Assembly (NCBI GenBank): GCA_002967695.1
Contig: PUHN01000009.1
Location: forward strand, 1 to 64,000
From: Rhodobacteraceae bacterium WD3A24
Lineage (GTDB): Bacteria; Pseudomonadota; Alphaproteobacteria; Rhodobacterales; Rhodobacteraceae
DNA length: 64,000 nt
Reading direction: 5' to 3'
Part shown: positions 53,529-62,212 of the stretch, in pieces
Numbering within the stretch: position 1 is the first letter of the stretch
Layout: each line of letters opens with the position of its first letter
The notes under the pieces: model-generated
What the model saw: the letters and a program-made list of their open reading frames with translations, nothing else
Databases searched by the model: none
Told to the model about the DNA's origin: nothing
Made by a program: the position numbers and the translations under genes

Positions 53529-53675
53529 CGCGGCCGAGACGCCGCCGCTTTCACCCGGCCTGCGCGATCCCGCCCGGTTGGCAACGGGCCTTTTGACAAG
53601 CACGCGCCAAAGGGGCAGCACCCTTATGGCCACTGCCAAGGGGCGCGGCCGCCACCCGCGGCCGGCCGGGCCGCA

Positions 53676-53705
53676 TTGACATTCCCGTCCGAGCGGCCAC
53701 ATCTT
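53676..53705 (+). promoter_or_regulatory. Candidate topA promoter
   Basis: TTGACA (53676-53681), a consensus -35 box, is followed 18 bases later by CATCTT (53700-53705), a fair -10 box, 40 bases before the topA ATG. A second TTGACA at 53593-53598 has no matching -10 box. Confidence 0.4.
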
Positions 53706-53744
53706 GCGCGGCCATCGCCGCCAGCCGCACCGTGAGGTCACCGC

Positions 53745-56420
53745 ATGCCAGTCGTCGTCGTCGAGTCCCCGGCCAAGGCCAAGACAATCAACAAGTATCT
53801 CGGCGACGACTACACCGTTCTGGCCTCCTACGGCCATGTCCGCGACCTGCCGCCCAAGGACGGCTCGGTCGACCCCGAGGACGATTTCGCCATGAAATGG
53901 GAGGTCGCCAGCGACAGCCGCAAGCACCTCAAGGCGATCAGCGAGGCGCTCAAGCAGGACAACGAACTCATCCTCGCCACCGACCCCGACCGAGAGGGCG
54001 AGGCGATCAGCTGGCACCTGCTGGAGGCGTTGGGCAAGTCGCGCGCACTCAAGAAGGACACCCCTGTCCACCGCGTCGTCTTCAATGCGATTACGAAGAA
54101 CGCAGTGACCGAGGCGATGGAGCACCCGCGCGAGGTGGATATGGAACTGGTGCGCGCCTATCTGGCCCGCCGCGCGCTGGACTACCTCGTGGGCTTCAAC
54201 CTCAGCCCTGTCCTGTGGCGCAAGCTTCCCGGCGCCAAGTCGGCCGGCCGCGTGCAGTCGGTCTGCCTGCGGCTGATCGTCGAGCGCGAGATGGAGATCG
54301 AGGCCTTCCGCCCGCAGGAATACTGGACCGTCTCGGCGCTGATGGCCACGCCGCGCGGCCAGACCTACGAGGCGCGCCTCACCACGCTTGCCGGGCGCAA
54401 GCTGGACAAGTTCGACCTGCCCAGCGCCGAGTCCGCCGAGATCGCCGTACAGGCGATCACCTCGCGCGAGCTTGTCGTGCAGTCGGTCGAGGCCAAGCCG
54501 GGCAGCCGCAGCCCGGCGGCGCCCTTCATGACCTCGACGCTGCAGCAGGAGGCAAGCCGCAAGTTCGGCATGGGCGCGCGCCAGGCGATGAGCACCGCCC
54601 AGCGCCTGTATGAGGCCGGCTACATCACCTACATGCGCACCGACGGCATCGACATCGCCCCCGAGGCGGTGATGGCCGCGCGCGACGAGATCAAGCGCCG
54701 CTACGGCGGCGACTACGTGCCCGACAGCCCGCGCATGTACAAGAACAAGGCCAAGAACGCGCAGGAGGCGCACGAGTGCATCCGGCCCACCGACATGAGC
54801 GCCTCGCCCGACAAGCTCAAGCTGGCCGATGCCGATCAGCGCAAGCTCTACGACCTGATCTGGAAGCGCACCATAGCCTGCCAGATGGCCCCCGCGCGGC
54901 TCGAGCGCACCACCGTCGAGATCGCCAGCCCCGATCGGCAGGTCGGGCTGCGCGCGACGGGACAGGTGGTGCTGTTCGACGGGTTCATGCGCGTCTACGA
55001 GGAGGGCCGCGACGAGCCCGCCGACGAGGACGACAAGCGCCTGCCCCAGATCACGCAGGGCGAGGCGGCCGCGCTGTCGCCCGGCGGGCTGGAGGCGGCC
55101 TTCGTCAAGGCGGCGGGCGGCGACGACGCGCTGGTCGAGGACGCCGACGCGCCGCTGCGCCGCACCGCCTCGGCCGTGGCCAACCCGGACGCCTCGGTCC
55201 TGGGCCAGCAGCATTTCACCCAGCCGCCGCCGCGCTATACCGAGGCGACGCTGGTCAAGCGGATGGAGGAGCTGGGCATCGGCCGCCCCTCGACCTATGC
55301 CAGCATCGTCACCACGATCCAGGATCGCGGCTATGTCACCAAGGATAAGAACCGCCTGATCCCCGAGGACAAGGGGCGGCTGGTGACGATCTTCCTGCTC
55401 AACTACTTCCGCAAGTATCTCTCCTACGACTTCACCGCCGATCTCGAGGAGCAGCTCGACGACATCTCGGCGGGCGAGCGGGACTACAAGGAGGTGCTGG
55501 AGCGGTTCTGGCGCGACTTCTCGGCCCATGTCGCCGAGACGTCCGAGTTGCGCATCTCGGAAGTGCTGGAGAAGATCGACGAGGTGCTCGCCCCGCATCT
55601 GTACCCCCCGCGCGAGGACGGCGGCGACCCGCGGCTGTGCCCCAAATGCGGCGCCGGGCGGCTCAACCTGAAGACGGCGCGCTCGGGCGGGGCCTTCATC
55701 GGCTGCTCCAATTACCCCGAGTGCCGCTACACGCGCCCGCTGGGCTCGCCCGACGGCGAGGACGCCGAGCTTTCCGGCGACGGGCGTCTGCTGGGCCATG
55801 ACGCGGGCGACGCGATCACCCTGCGCACGGGGCGGTTCGGCCCGTATGTCCAGCGCGGCGAGGCGACCGAGGAGCAGCCCAAGCCCCCGCGCGCCTCGCT
55901 GCCCAAGGGATGGTCGCCCGGCGAGGTCGATCTCGAGCGCGCGCTGATGCTGCTGAGCCTGCCGCGCGAGATCGGCCCGCACCCCGACGACGGCGAGCCG
56001 GTCCAGGCCGGGATCGGCCGCTACGGACCCTATGTGCGCCACGGCCGGACCTACGCCAACCTGCCCGAGGCCGACGAGGTCTTCACCGTGGGCATGAACC
56101 GGGCGGTCGAGTTGCTGGCGCAGAAGGCCAGCCGCGGCCGCAAGACGGCCGAGCCGCTCAAGGAGCTGGGCGAGCACCCGCAGGAGGGCGGATCCGTCGC
56201 GGTCATGGACGGCCGCTACGGCCCCTACGTGAAGTGGGGCAAGATCAACGCCACCCTGCCAAAGGAAACCGACCCCAAGGCGGTGACCATGGACGAGGCC
56301 GTCGCGCTTCTGGCCGAGAAGGCCGCCAAGAAGGGCAAGGGCAAGGCGACGGGCAAGAAGAAGGCGGCGACCGGCACGAAGGCATCATCGTCGCGCAAGA
56401 CCAGCAAGGCGGGCTCCTGA
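53745..56420 (+). CDS. topA: DNA topoisomerase I
   Basis: TopA relaxes negative supercoils through a single-strand break. The 891-residue type IA enzyme has the Toprim domain (VVVESPAKAKTI and DPDREGE at 80-86), the active-site Tyr296 in ITYMRTDG, one four-cysteine zinc ribbon (CPKCGAG and CSNYPEC) and three or so C-terminal repeat domains with RYGPYV. A lysine-rich tail (KKGKGKATGKKKAA) for DNA contact follows. The stop codon lies in a 15-base tandem duplication. Confidence 0.96.
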   Translation: MPVVVVESPAKAKTINKYLGDDYTVLASYGHVRDLPPKDGSVDPEDDFAMKWEVASDSRKHLKAISEALKQDNELILATDPDREGEAISWHLLEALGKSRALKKDTPVHRVVFNAITKNAVTEAMEHPREVDMELVRAYLARRALDYLVGFNLSPVLWRKLPGAKSAGRVQSVCLRLIVEREMEIEAFRPQEYWTVSALMATPRGQTYEARLTTLAGRKLDKFDLPSAESAEIAVQAITSRELVVQSVEAKPGSRSPAAPFMTSTLQQEASRKFGMGARQAMSTAQRLYEAGYITYMRTDGIDIAPEAVMAARDEIKRRYGGDYVPDSPRMYKNKAKNAQEAHECIRPTDMSASPDKLKLADADQRKLYDLIWKRTIACQMAPARLERTTVEIASPDRQVGLRATGQVVLFDGFMRVYEEGRDEPADEDDKRLPQITQGEAAALSPGGLEAAFVKAAGGDDALVEDADAPLRRTASAVANPDASVLGQQHFTQPPPRYTEATLVKRMEELGIGRPSTYASIVTTIQDRGYVTKDKNRLIPEDKGRLVTIFLLNYFRKYLSYDFTADLEEQLDDISAGERDYKEVLERFWRDFSAHVAETSELRISEVLEKIDEVLAPHLYPPREDGGDPRLCPKCGAGRLNLKTARSGGAFIGCSNYPECRYTRPLGSPDGEDAELSGDGRLLGHDAGDAITLRTGRFGPYVQRGEATEEQPKPPRASLPKGWSPGEVDLERALMLLSLPREIGPHPDDGEPVQAGIGRYGPYVRHGRTYANLPEADEVFTVGMNRAVELLAQKASRGRKTAEPLKELGEHPQEGGSVAVMDGRYGPYVKWGKINATLPKETDPKAVTMDEAVALLAEKAAKKGKGKATGKKKAATGTKASSSRKTSKAGS

Positions 56421-56440
56421 CCGGCGGGCTCCTGACCGGC
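56411..56440 (+). repeat. 15-base perfect tandem duplication across the topA stop codon
   Basis: GGGCTCCTGACCGGC occurs twice in direct succession (56411-56425 and 56426-56440). The first copy includes the topA stop TGA (56418-56420), and since 15 is a multiple of three, the second copy places another in-frame TGA at 56433-56435. It looks like a recent replication-slippage duplication without effect on the protein. Confidence 0.8.
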
Positions 56441-56531
56441 GGGCGCAGGCCCGCCCGCGCGCCTGTCCGCATTGACTTCACTTCCCCTGCGCGCCACAAC
56501 GCGCCCGGAACCGGAACAGGGGAGATGTCCC

Positions 56532-57227
56532 ATGAAGAAGATTTACGGCTCGGCGGCGGAAGCGCTGGACGGGCTTCTGTTCGACGACATGACCATTTCC
56601 GCGGGGGGCTTCGGCCTCTGCGGCATCCCCGAATTCCTGATCGCCGCGATCCGCGACTCCGGGGTGAAGGGCCTGACGATCGCCTCGAACAACTGCGGGG
56701 TGGACGATTTCGGGCTTGGCCTCCTGCTGCAGACCAAGCAGATCAAGAAGATGATGTCGTCCTATGTGGGCGAGAATGACACCTTCATGCAGCAGTATCT
56801 CTCCGGCGAGCTGGAGCTCGAGTTCAATCCGCAGGGCACGCTGGCCGAGCGCATGCGCGCCGGCGGCGCGGGCATCGCGGGCTTCTACACCAAGACTGGC
56901 GTGGGCACCCAGATCGCCGAGGGCAAGGAGCACAAGGAGTTCGACGGCGAGACCTATGTTCTCGAACGCGGGATCGTCTCGGACCTGTCGATCGTCAAGG
57001 CCTGGAAGGCCGACGACACCGGCAATCTGGTGTTCCGCAAGACCGCGCGCAACTTCAACCCGCCCGCGGCGATGTCGGGGCGCGTCTGCGTTGCCGAGGT
57101 CGAGGAGATCGTGCCCCGCGGCAGCCTCGACCCCGACTGCATCCACCTGCCCGGCATCTACGTGAACCGCCTGATCCAGGGCGACCACGAGAAGCGGATC
57201 GAGAAGCGCACCACGCGCGAGGCGTGA
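56532..57227 (+). CDS. scoA: 3-oxoacid CoA-transferase subunit A
   Basis: The 231-residue alpha subunit of a family I CoA transferase has [15 protein letters not shown], the glycine-rich CoA site and [16 protein letters not shown]. With the next gene it forms an enzyme that moves CoA from succinyl-CoA to acetoacetate, in ketone-body or polyhydroxybutyrate use. The ATG at 56532 follows GGGGAGA. An open frame upstream to 56472 has no similarity. A hairpin separates it from subunit B. Confidence 0.93.
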   Translation: MKKIYGSAAEALDGLLFDDMTISAGGFGLCGIPEFLIAAIRDSGVKGLTIASNNCGVDDFGLGLLLQTKQIKKMMSSYVGENDTFMQQYLSGELELEFNPQGTLAERMRAGGAGIAGFYTKTGVGTQIAEGKEHKEFDGETYVLERGIVSDLSIVKAWKADDTGNLVFRKTARNFNPPAAMSGRVCVAEVEEIVPRGSLDPDCIHLPGIYVNRLIQGDHEKRIEKRTTREA

Positions 57228-57237
57228 CACCGGCCTC

Positions 57238-57256
57238 CCCGGCCCGCGCGGCCGGG
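57238..57256 (+). promoter_or_regulatory. Hairpin between the two CoA-transferase subunit genes
   Basis: CCCGGCC (57238-57244) pairs perfectly with GGCCGGG (57250-57256) over a five-base loop. It lies 11 bases after the subunit A stop and 33 before the subunit B start. It may set the mRNA ratio of the two subunits. Confidence 0.4.
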
Positions 57257-57288
57257 TCGAGAAGCCCATTCAGACAGGAGAGCGAGAC

Positions 57289-57918
57289 ATGCCCTGGGAC
57301 CGCAATCAGATGGCCGAACGGGCCGCGCAGGAACTCGAGGACGGGATGTATGTCAATCTTGGCATCGGCATCCCCACGCTGGTGGCCAACTACATTCCCG
57401 AAGGCGTCGACGTGACGCTGCAGTCGGAAAACGGGATGCTGGGCATCGGCCCCTTCCCCACCGAGGACGAGGTCGACCCCGACCTGATCAACGCCGGCAA
57501 GCAGACCGTCACCGCGCTTGAGCGGACGAGCTTCTTCGACAGCGCCGAGAGCTTCGCGATGATCCGCGGCGGCAAGATCAACATGGCCATCCTCGGCGCG
57601 ATGGAGGTTGCCGAGAACGGCGACCTTGCCAACTGGATGATCCCCGGCAAGCTCATCAAGGGGATGGGCGGCGCGATGGACCTCGTCGCCGGCGTCAAGC
57701 GCGTGGTGGTGGTGATGGACCACACCAACAAGGCCGGCGAGTCCAAGCTGCTGAAGGAGTGCACCCTGCCGCTGACCGGCACCGGCGTGGTCAACCGGAT
57801 CATCACCAATCTGGGCGTGCTCGACGTGGTCGAGGGCGGGCTCAAGATCGTCGAGACGGCGCCGGGCGTGACCGAGGACGAGATCCGCGACAAGACCGAC
57901 GCCAAGGTCGTCAACTGA
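57289..57918 (+). CDS. scoB: 3-oxoacid CoA-transferase subunit B
   Basis: The 209-residue beta subunit has the catalytic glutamate at residue 47 in [23 protein letters not shown] and the C-terminal [14 protein letters not shown]. It is the partner of the preceding subunit A. GACAGGAGAG precedes the ATG. It is convergent with the transglycosylase gene, 28 bases away. Confidence 0.94.
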   Translation: MPWDRNQMAERAAQELEDGMYVNLGIGIPTLVANYIPEGVDVTLQSENGMLGIGPFPTEDEVDPDLINAGKQTVTALERTSFFDSAESFAMIRGGKINMAILGAMEVAENGDLANWMIPGKLIKGMGGAMDLVAGVKRVVVVMDHTNKAGESKLLKECTLPLTGTGVVNRIITNLGVLDVVEGGLKIVETAPGVTEDEIRDKTDAKVVN

Positions 57919-57946
57919 TTGACCCGCGGCCGGGCCGGCCGGCGGG

Positions 57947-58762
57947 CTATCCGGTCGCGCCCGTGTCGAGCACGCAGGGGTCGGTGGGAAGTTCGGGTCG
58001 CGGCCGGCACAGGCCGCGCGCCACCAGCCATGCCGACAGCACGCGCGGCACGTAGTCGCGCGTCTCGGCAAAGGGCGGCACGCCGCCCCGGTCGCGCACG
58101 GCGTTCTCCCCGGCATTGTAGCCCGCGAGCGCAAGCACGACATCGCCCTCGAAATGGCCGATCAGCCAGTCGAGATAGGCCACTCCGCCGGCGATGTTCT
58201 CGCCCGCATCGAAACTGTCGCCCACCTCGAAACGCGACGCGGTCGCCGGCACGAGCTGCATCAGCCCCTGCGCGCCGGCGCGGCTTTCGGCACTGGCGTC
58301 GCCCGAGGACTCGACCGCGATCACTGCCAGTGCCAGCGCAGGCGACACATTCCGCCCGGCCGTCTGGCGCAGAAGCGTCGCGCCATGCTGGCGCGCGATG
58401 TCCCTAAGGCGCTCAAGGCGCGGCGCGGCAACGCGGCGATCGGGCGTGGCGCCCTGCAGCGCCGCAACGGCGGCCTGGTAACGCCCTTCACCCGCGTCCA
58501 GCCCGGGCGCGACCGCCTCCCAGAACCAGCCGTGGCGTGACTGGTTCTCCGTGGAAGCCGCGTCGGGGTCGGGCGCGTCCTGCGGGGTCTCGTCGGGCGA
58601 AAGGCCCCGCCGCCGCGCCTGCTCTTCGGGGTCGATCTGGACGGTGATGCGCGCCGTCGCGCCATCGGGCGGCGGCGTGACGCGCCGAAAGGTGAAATCC
58701 TGCGCAATCAGCGCCCCCGGAACCGCAAGCGCGGCCGTCAGCGCCACAAGCCCCTGCCGCAT
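57947..58762 (-). CDS. Exported lytic transglycosylase (SLT domain)
   Basis: The 271-residue protein has a signal peptide (LVALTAALAVPGALIAQD). Its C-terminal SLT lysozyme-like domain has the catalytic glutamate in VIAVESSGDASAES and the following GAQGLMQLVPATASRF and YLDWLIGHFEGDVVLALAGYNAGENAV. It would cut peptidoglycan in the periplasm, possibly helping the nearby Tad pilus machine cross the wall, though no direct link is shown. The ATG at 58762 is preferred to an in-frame start at 58789. Confidence 0.9.
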   Translation of the reverse strand: MRQGLVALTAALAVPGALIAQDFTFRRVTPPPDGATARITVQIDPEEQARRRGLSPDETPQDAPDPDAASTENQSRHGWFWEAVAPGLDAGEGRYQAAVAALQGATPDRRVAAPRLERLRDIARQHGATLLRQTAGRNVSPALALAVIAVESSGDASAESRAGAQGLMQLVPATASRFEVGDSFDAGENIAGGVAYLDWLIGHFEGDVVLALAGYNAGENAVRDRGGVPPFAETRDYVPRVLSAWLVARGLCRPRPELPTDPCVLDTGATG

Positions 58763-59116
58763 GTCGTGTGGTCTCCTGCCGCCCGGCATCCTGCCTCATT
58801 GCGAATCTCCCAGAAATCGGCCCCTCGCGCCAGCCGGAGGCCGCCGATTCTGGCCAAACCGCCACAATTTAGGGTGGCAAACCCGCGCCGCCGGGCTCAA
58901 CCCAAGGTATTTTTACTTTATTTGTCAGAATGTTAATCGGATTGACCTGAACTAATTCGCGGCACGACAAAATTGAACGATCTCAGCCAAACTCTAGTCA
59001 CGATTCGGGGGCTTACTGCAGTCATGCCGAAACGGTGATCGCACAGGGTTCGCCCCAAACGCGAAAGACCCGGCAAGGCGGAGCAGAGACACTGTTAGGC
59101 AGAACTGGAGCGTGCC
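58763..59116. other. 354-base intergenic region before the tad locus
   Basis: This gap holds no gene that I recognise. Its centre (about 58860-58980) is clearly AT-rich in a GC-rich genome, with TTGACC at 58942-58947 as a possible -35 box. The strongest pilin and transglycosylase promoters probably lie here, divergently. A ribosome site before the pilin is weak (CTGGAG). Confidence 0.5.
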
Positions 59117-59326
59117 ATGAAACTGTTCAATCTGATCAAGACCTTCCGCGACGACGAATCCGGCGCCGTCACCGTTGACTGGGTGGTGCTCACGGCCGCG
59201 ATCGTGGGCCTCGGGATCGCCGTCATCGTCGCCGTCGGGCCGGGCATCACGAACCTGGCCGACAGCATCAGTTCCAGCGTGAGCGGAACGACCGTCGGTT
59301 ACGACGAAAACCTTCCCGACGGATAA
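59117..59326 (+). CDS. flp: Flp-family type IVb pilin, first copy
   Basis: The 69-residue prepilin has a short charged leader (MKLFNLIKTFRDDESG), then AVTVDWVVLTAAIVGLG, the hydrophobic helix of Flp pilins. The expected cut is after Gly16; the usual Glu5-Tyr6 pair of Flp pilins is Asp5-Trp6 here. It would polymerise into the Tad pilus for adhesion. A terminator-like hairpin follows before the second copy. Confidence 0.9.
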   Translation: MKLFNLIKTFRDDESGAVTVDWVVLTAAIVGLGIAVIVAVGPGITNLADSISSSVSGTTVGYDENLPDG

Positions 59327-59351
59327 TCGGGTCACGCGGTGGGCATCAAGA

Positions 59352-59387
59352 AAGGCCGCGCCGGGTTCGGCGCGGCCTTGTTCTCTC
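59352..59387 (+). terminator. Terminator-like hairpin between the two pilin genes
   Basis: AAGGCCGCGCC (59352-59362) pairs perfectly with GGCGCGGCCTT (59369-59379) over a six-base loop, followed by the pyrimidine run GTTCTCTC. It lies 25 bases after the first flp gene, so most transcripts from the strong pilin promoter may stop here, leaving some read-through to the rest of the locus. Confidence 0.65.
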
Positions 59388-59440
59388 GGGCGTGAAGATG
59401 CGCGTGCCGCAAAATGGTCTTCCCGAAGAGGGAGGTGGAA

Positions 59441-59635
59441 ATGAAACGCCACATACAGCGCTTTGGCGCCGATGAGCACGGAGCCGTCACGGTTGACTGG
59501 GTCGTCCTTACGGCCGCGATCGTCGGGATCGGCGTCCTCGTTCTGGTCCCGATCGCGTTTGGGGCCGGCAATCTGGCCTCGTCGGTGGGCAGCACGATCT
59601 CGGACACGTCGACAGGCTACTCCAACCAGAATTGA
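59441..59635 (+). CDS. Flp-family type IVb pilin, second copy
   Basis: The 64-residue prepilin begins MKRHIQRFGADEHG and continues AVTVDWVVLTAAIVGIG, identical in the cleavage region to the first copy but different in leader and C-terminus (ASSVGSTISDTSTGYSNQN). GGGAGG lies before the ATG at 59441. It could be a minor pilin or an alternative subunit. Confidence 0.88.
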   Translation: MKRHIQRFGADEHGAVTVDWVVLTAAIVGIGVLVLVPIAFGAGNLASSVGSTISDTSTGYSNQN

Positions 59636-59774
59636 TGGGCCCGCCCCTCCTGCCACCGGATTTCCTCCGATTCGCCATATTCGCGTCGATACTGGCAGAA
59701 GCGTCCTCTTATCGAGGTAGCCGGCGTGTCCGCGCGCCGCACCGCAGGACCAGACCAAAGACCAAGGAGCGGCC

Positions 59775-60620
59775 ATGCGTATCGTCTTTTCCCTCGTACT
59801 CCTTCTCGGTGTCGGCCTGGCGGGATTCGCGGCCTACATGGTGCAGGACTATATAAGCCGGCAGCAGGCCGCGCTGGCCCAGGCGCGCGCCCAACAGGGG
59901 CCGGCGGTGGAAATGACCGAGGTCATGGTGACGACCGAGGCGGTCCGCTACGGTCAGGTGCTCTCGCCAGAGGCCGTCGAGACGGTCGCGTGGCCGGCCG
60001 ATGCCGTCCCCGAAGGCACCTTCACCGACCGTTCGGAGCTGTTTCCCGAGGGCGCCGGGCGCCGCGTCGTTCTGCGCGCGATGGAGCCGTCCGAGCCCAT
60101 CATGGCCGTCAAGGTCTCCGACCCCGGCAGGGAGGCGGGCATCACCTCGCGGCTGAGCGAAGGCATGCGGGCCTTTACCATCCGGGTGGACCTGACCACG
60201 GGCGTGTCGGGTTTCCTGCGGCCGGGGGACCGCGTGGACGTCTACTGGACCGGCCGGCGCGACCGCAATGGCGGAGACATCACCCGGCTGATCGAATCCG
60301 AACTCAGGCTGATCGCCGTCGATCAGAGCGCCGATCAGGACCGCGAAAACGCGACCGTCAACCCCAATACCGTGACCGTCGAGGTCACCCCCCAGCAGGT
60401 CGCGGCGCTGGCACAGGCGCAATCGACCGGGCGGATATCGCTGTCGCTCGTCGGCGCGATGGACCAGACCCGCGCTGGCGCCGTTGAGATAGACCAGCGG
60501 GAACTTCTGGGAATTCAGCGCGCCGAACCCGCGCCCGAGCCCGAGCCCGAACCGAGCTGCTCGGTCCGCACCCGCCGCGGCTCGGAGGTCGTCGAGATCG
60601 AGATTCCATGCACCAACTGA
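59775..60620 (+). CDS. cpaB: Flp pilus assembly protein CpaB (RcpC)
   Basis: The 281-residue protein has an N-terminal membrane helix (FSLVLLLGVGLAGFAAYMV), a SAF domain (VMVTTEAVRYGQVLSPEAV) and the RcpC/CpaB domain with AFTIRVDLTTGVSGFLRPGDRVDVY. CpaB lies in the periplasm and helps the secretin or gates the pilus channel. AAGGAG precedes the ATG. It is the first assembly gene after the pilins. Confidence 0.93.
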   Translation: MRIVFSLVLLLGVGLAGFAAYMVQDYISRQQAALAQARAQQGPAVEMTEVMVTTEAVRYGQVLSPEAVETVAWPADAVPEGTFTDRSELFPEGAGRRVVLRAMEPSEPIMAVKVSDPGREAGITSRLSEGMRAFTIRVDLTTGVSGFLRPGDRVDVYWTGRRDRNGGDITRLIESELRLIAVDQSADQDRENATVNPNTVTVEVTPQQVAALAQAQSTGRISLSLVGAMDQTRAGAVEIDQRELLGIQRAEPAPEPEPEPSCSVRTRRGSEVVEIEIPCTN

Positions 60621-60624
60621 GCCC

Positions 60625-60654
60625 GCGCGGCCTACCCGATCTGGTGGGCCGCGC
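60625..60654 (+). terminator. Hairpin after cpaB
   Basis: GCGCGGCC (60625-60632) pairs with GGCCGCGC (60647-60654), and ACC/GGT inside the loop can extend it. It begins four bases after the cpaB stop, in the 195-base gap before cpaC, and lacks a T run. It may be a weak terminator or an mRNA processing site. Confidence 0.4.
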
Positions 60655-60815
60655 CGCACGGGCCGCGAGCCCTCGCACCTGTTGCCGGTTGTCCACATAC
60701 GCTCGTGCCAGTAAGAGCTTGATTCTTGCACCGAAAAGACTTTTCACGCATGATGCGCCGAATTCGGGCGAAAAGACCCGGCACTATCGAGCGTGATCCA
60801 GAGAGGCAGGGCCAC

Positions 60816-62198
60816 ATGACAATCAAGCGCATGTTCGGGGCGTGCCTCATGGGGCTTGCCGTGCTCGCCGCTATGCCCGCGGCAGCCCAGAATGGCGCCG
60901 TGCGCGTGATGAACGGCTCGCCCGCCTCTTCGCTCAACGTGGCGATGAACCGCGCCGTCGTCGTCGAGAGCGACCAGCCATTTGCCGAGCTGTCCATCGC
61001 CAATCCGGGCATCGCCGACATATCGACCCTATCGAACCGCTCCATCTATGTTCTTGGAAAGGCGCCGGGGCGCACCACGCTGACGCTGCTGGCAGAGGAT
61101 GGCAGCCTCATCACCAATATCGAGGTGCGCGTCACGCCAGACATCACCGAATTCCGCGAGAGGCTGCGCCAGATTCTGCCGGGAGAGCCCATCGAGGTGC
61201 GCACCGCAAATGACGGCATCGTCCTGTCGGGCGTGGTCTCGAGCCCGGCGCGCATGCAGGCCGCTCTCGAGCTTGCCGAACGCTATGCCCCGGAACGGGT
61301 CTCCAATCTGATGAGCGTGGGTGGCACGCAGCAGGTCACGCTTCTGGTGCGTTTCGCCGAAATGCAGCGCTCGGTGAGCCAGAATCTGAGCGCGAGCCTC
61401 GGCATCACCGATGGCGGCGGCCTCGCCGCCGGGGGCGAAGGGCTGGAGAGCGGCAGTTTTGCCGGCGCCGCCTCGGGCGACCGGCAGGGCCGATTCGGAA
61501 TCAGCTTCACCTCCGGCAGCCTGCAGTTTCAGGTGCTTCTCGAAGCCCTCGAATCCAACGGCATGGTGCGCACCCTCGCCGAACCCAACCTGACCGCCCT
61601 GTCGGGCCAGGAGGCGCGCTTTCTCGCCGGCGGCGAATATCCCATCCCGATCCCCGATGGCGACGGCGGCGTGGCGATCGAATACAAGCCCTTCGGCGTA
61701 GAGCTCAATTTCACACCGCGCGTGCTCGACGACAACGTCATCAACCTGTCGATCAACGCCGCGGTCAGCGGGATCGACAACAGCGTCGACGTGTCGTCCG
61801 ACGTCGGCGGCGTCGCCTTTCGGCGGCGCGAGACATCGACGACCGTGGAGATGCGCGACGGCGAGAGTTTCGCCATCGCCGGGCTGCTGCAGGACGATTT
61901 CCGCGACCTGTCGCGACAGGTTCCGTGGCTGGGCGACGTCCCGATCCTCGGCGCCCTGTTTCGCAGCGCGGAGTATCAGCGCTCGCAAAGCGAGCTGGTC
62001 ATCATTATCACGCCCCATCTCGTCACGCCGACGCGGGGCGAGGCGCTCGCCCTGCCCACGGACCGCGTGCGCCTGCCCTCGGAGAGCGATCTTTTCCTGC
62101 ACGGCCGCGTCAGCGGCGACGGCGGCAGGCCGGGCGGCGCGGCGGGCGAAGTCGCGCGGCAGGATTTCGGCGGGCCCTATGGCTACGTGATGGATTGA
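60816..62198 (+). CDS. cpaC: Tad secretin CpaC (RcpA)
   Basis: The 460-residue protein has a signal peptide (ACLMGLAVLAAMPAAAQ), a BON/pilus-assembly N-terminal part (LNVAMNRAVVVESDQPFAELSIANPGIADI), and the secretin core with FLAGGEYPIPIPDG, VEMRDGESFAIAGLLQDD and VPWLGDVPILGALFRS. It forms the outer-membrane channel of the Tad pilus. The ATG at 60816 follows GAGAGG and is chosen over an in-frame start at 60726. Confidence 0.94.
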   Translation: MTIKRMFGACLMGLAVLAAMPAAAQNGAVRVMNGSPASSLNVAMNRAVVVESDQPFAELSIANPGIADISTLSNRSIYVLGKAPGRTTLTLLAEDGSLITNIEVRVTPDITEFRERLRQILPGEPIEVRTANDGIVLSGVVSSPARMQAALELAERYAPERVSNLMSVGGTQQVTLLVRFAEMQRSVSQNLSASLGITDGGGLAAGGEGLESGSFAGAASGDRQGRFGISFTSGSLQFQVLLEALESNGMVRTLAEPNLTALSGQEARFLAGGEYPIPIPDGDGGVAIEYKPFGVELNFTPRVLDDNVINLSINAAVSGIDNSVDVSSDVGGVAFRRRETSTTVEMRDGESFAIAGLLQDDFRDLSRQVPWLGDVPILGALFRSAEYQRSQSELVIIITPHLVTPTRGEALALPTDRVRLPSESDLFLHGRVSGDGGRPGGAAGEVARQDFGGPYGYVMD

Positions 62199-62212
62199 CG
62201 GGGAGCGGGCCG

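Noticed and set aside
53593-53598. A consensus TTGACA in the dprA-topA gap
   Set aside because: No -10 box lies 16-18 bases downstream; the second TTGACA at 53676 fits better.
52281-56177. A 1298-codon open frame on the minus strand opposite dprA and topA
   Set aside because: It is antisense to two certain genes. High GC codon use on the plus strand leaves the antisense frame free of stops, and the translation is low-complexity without family similarity.
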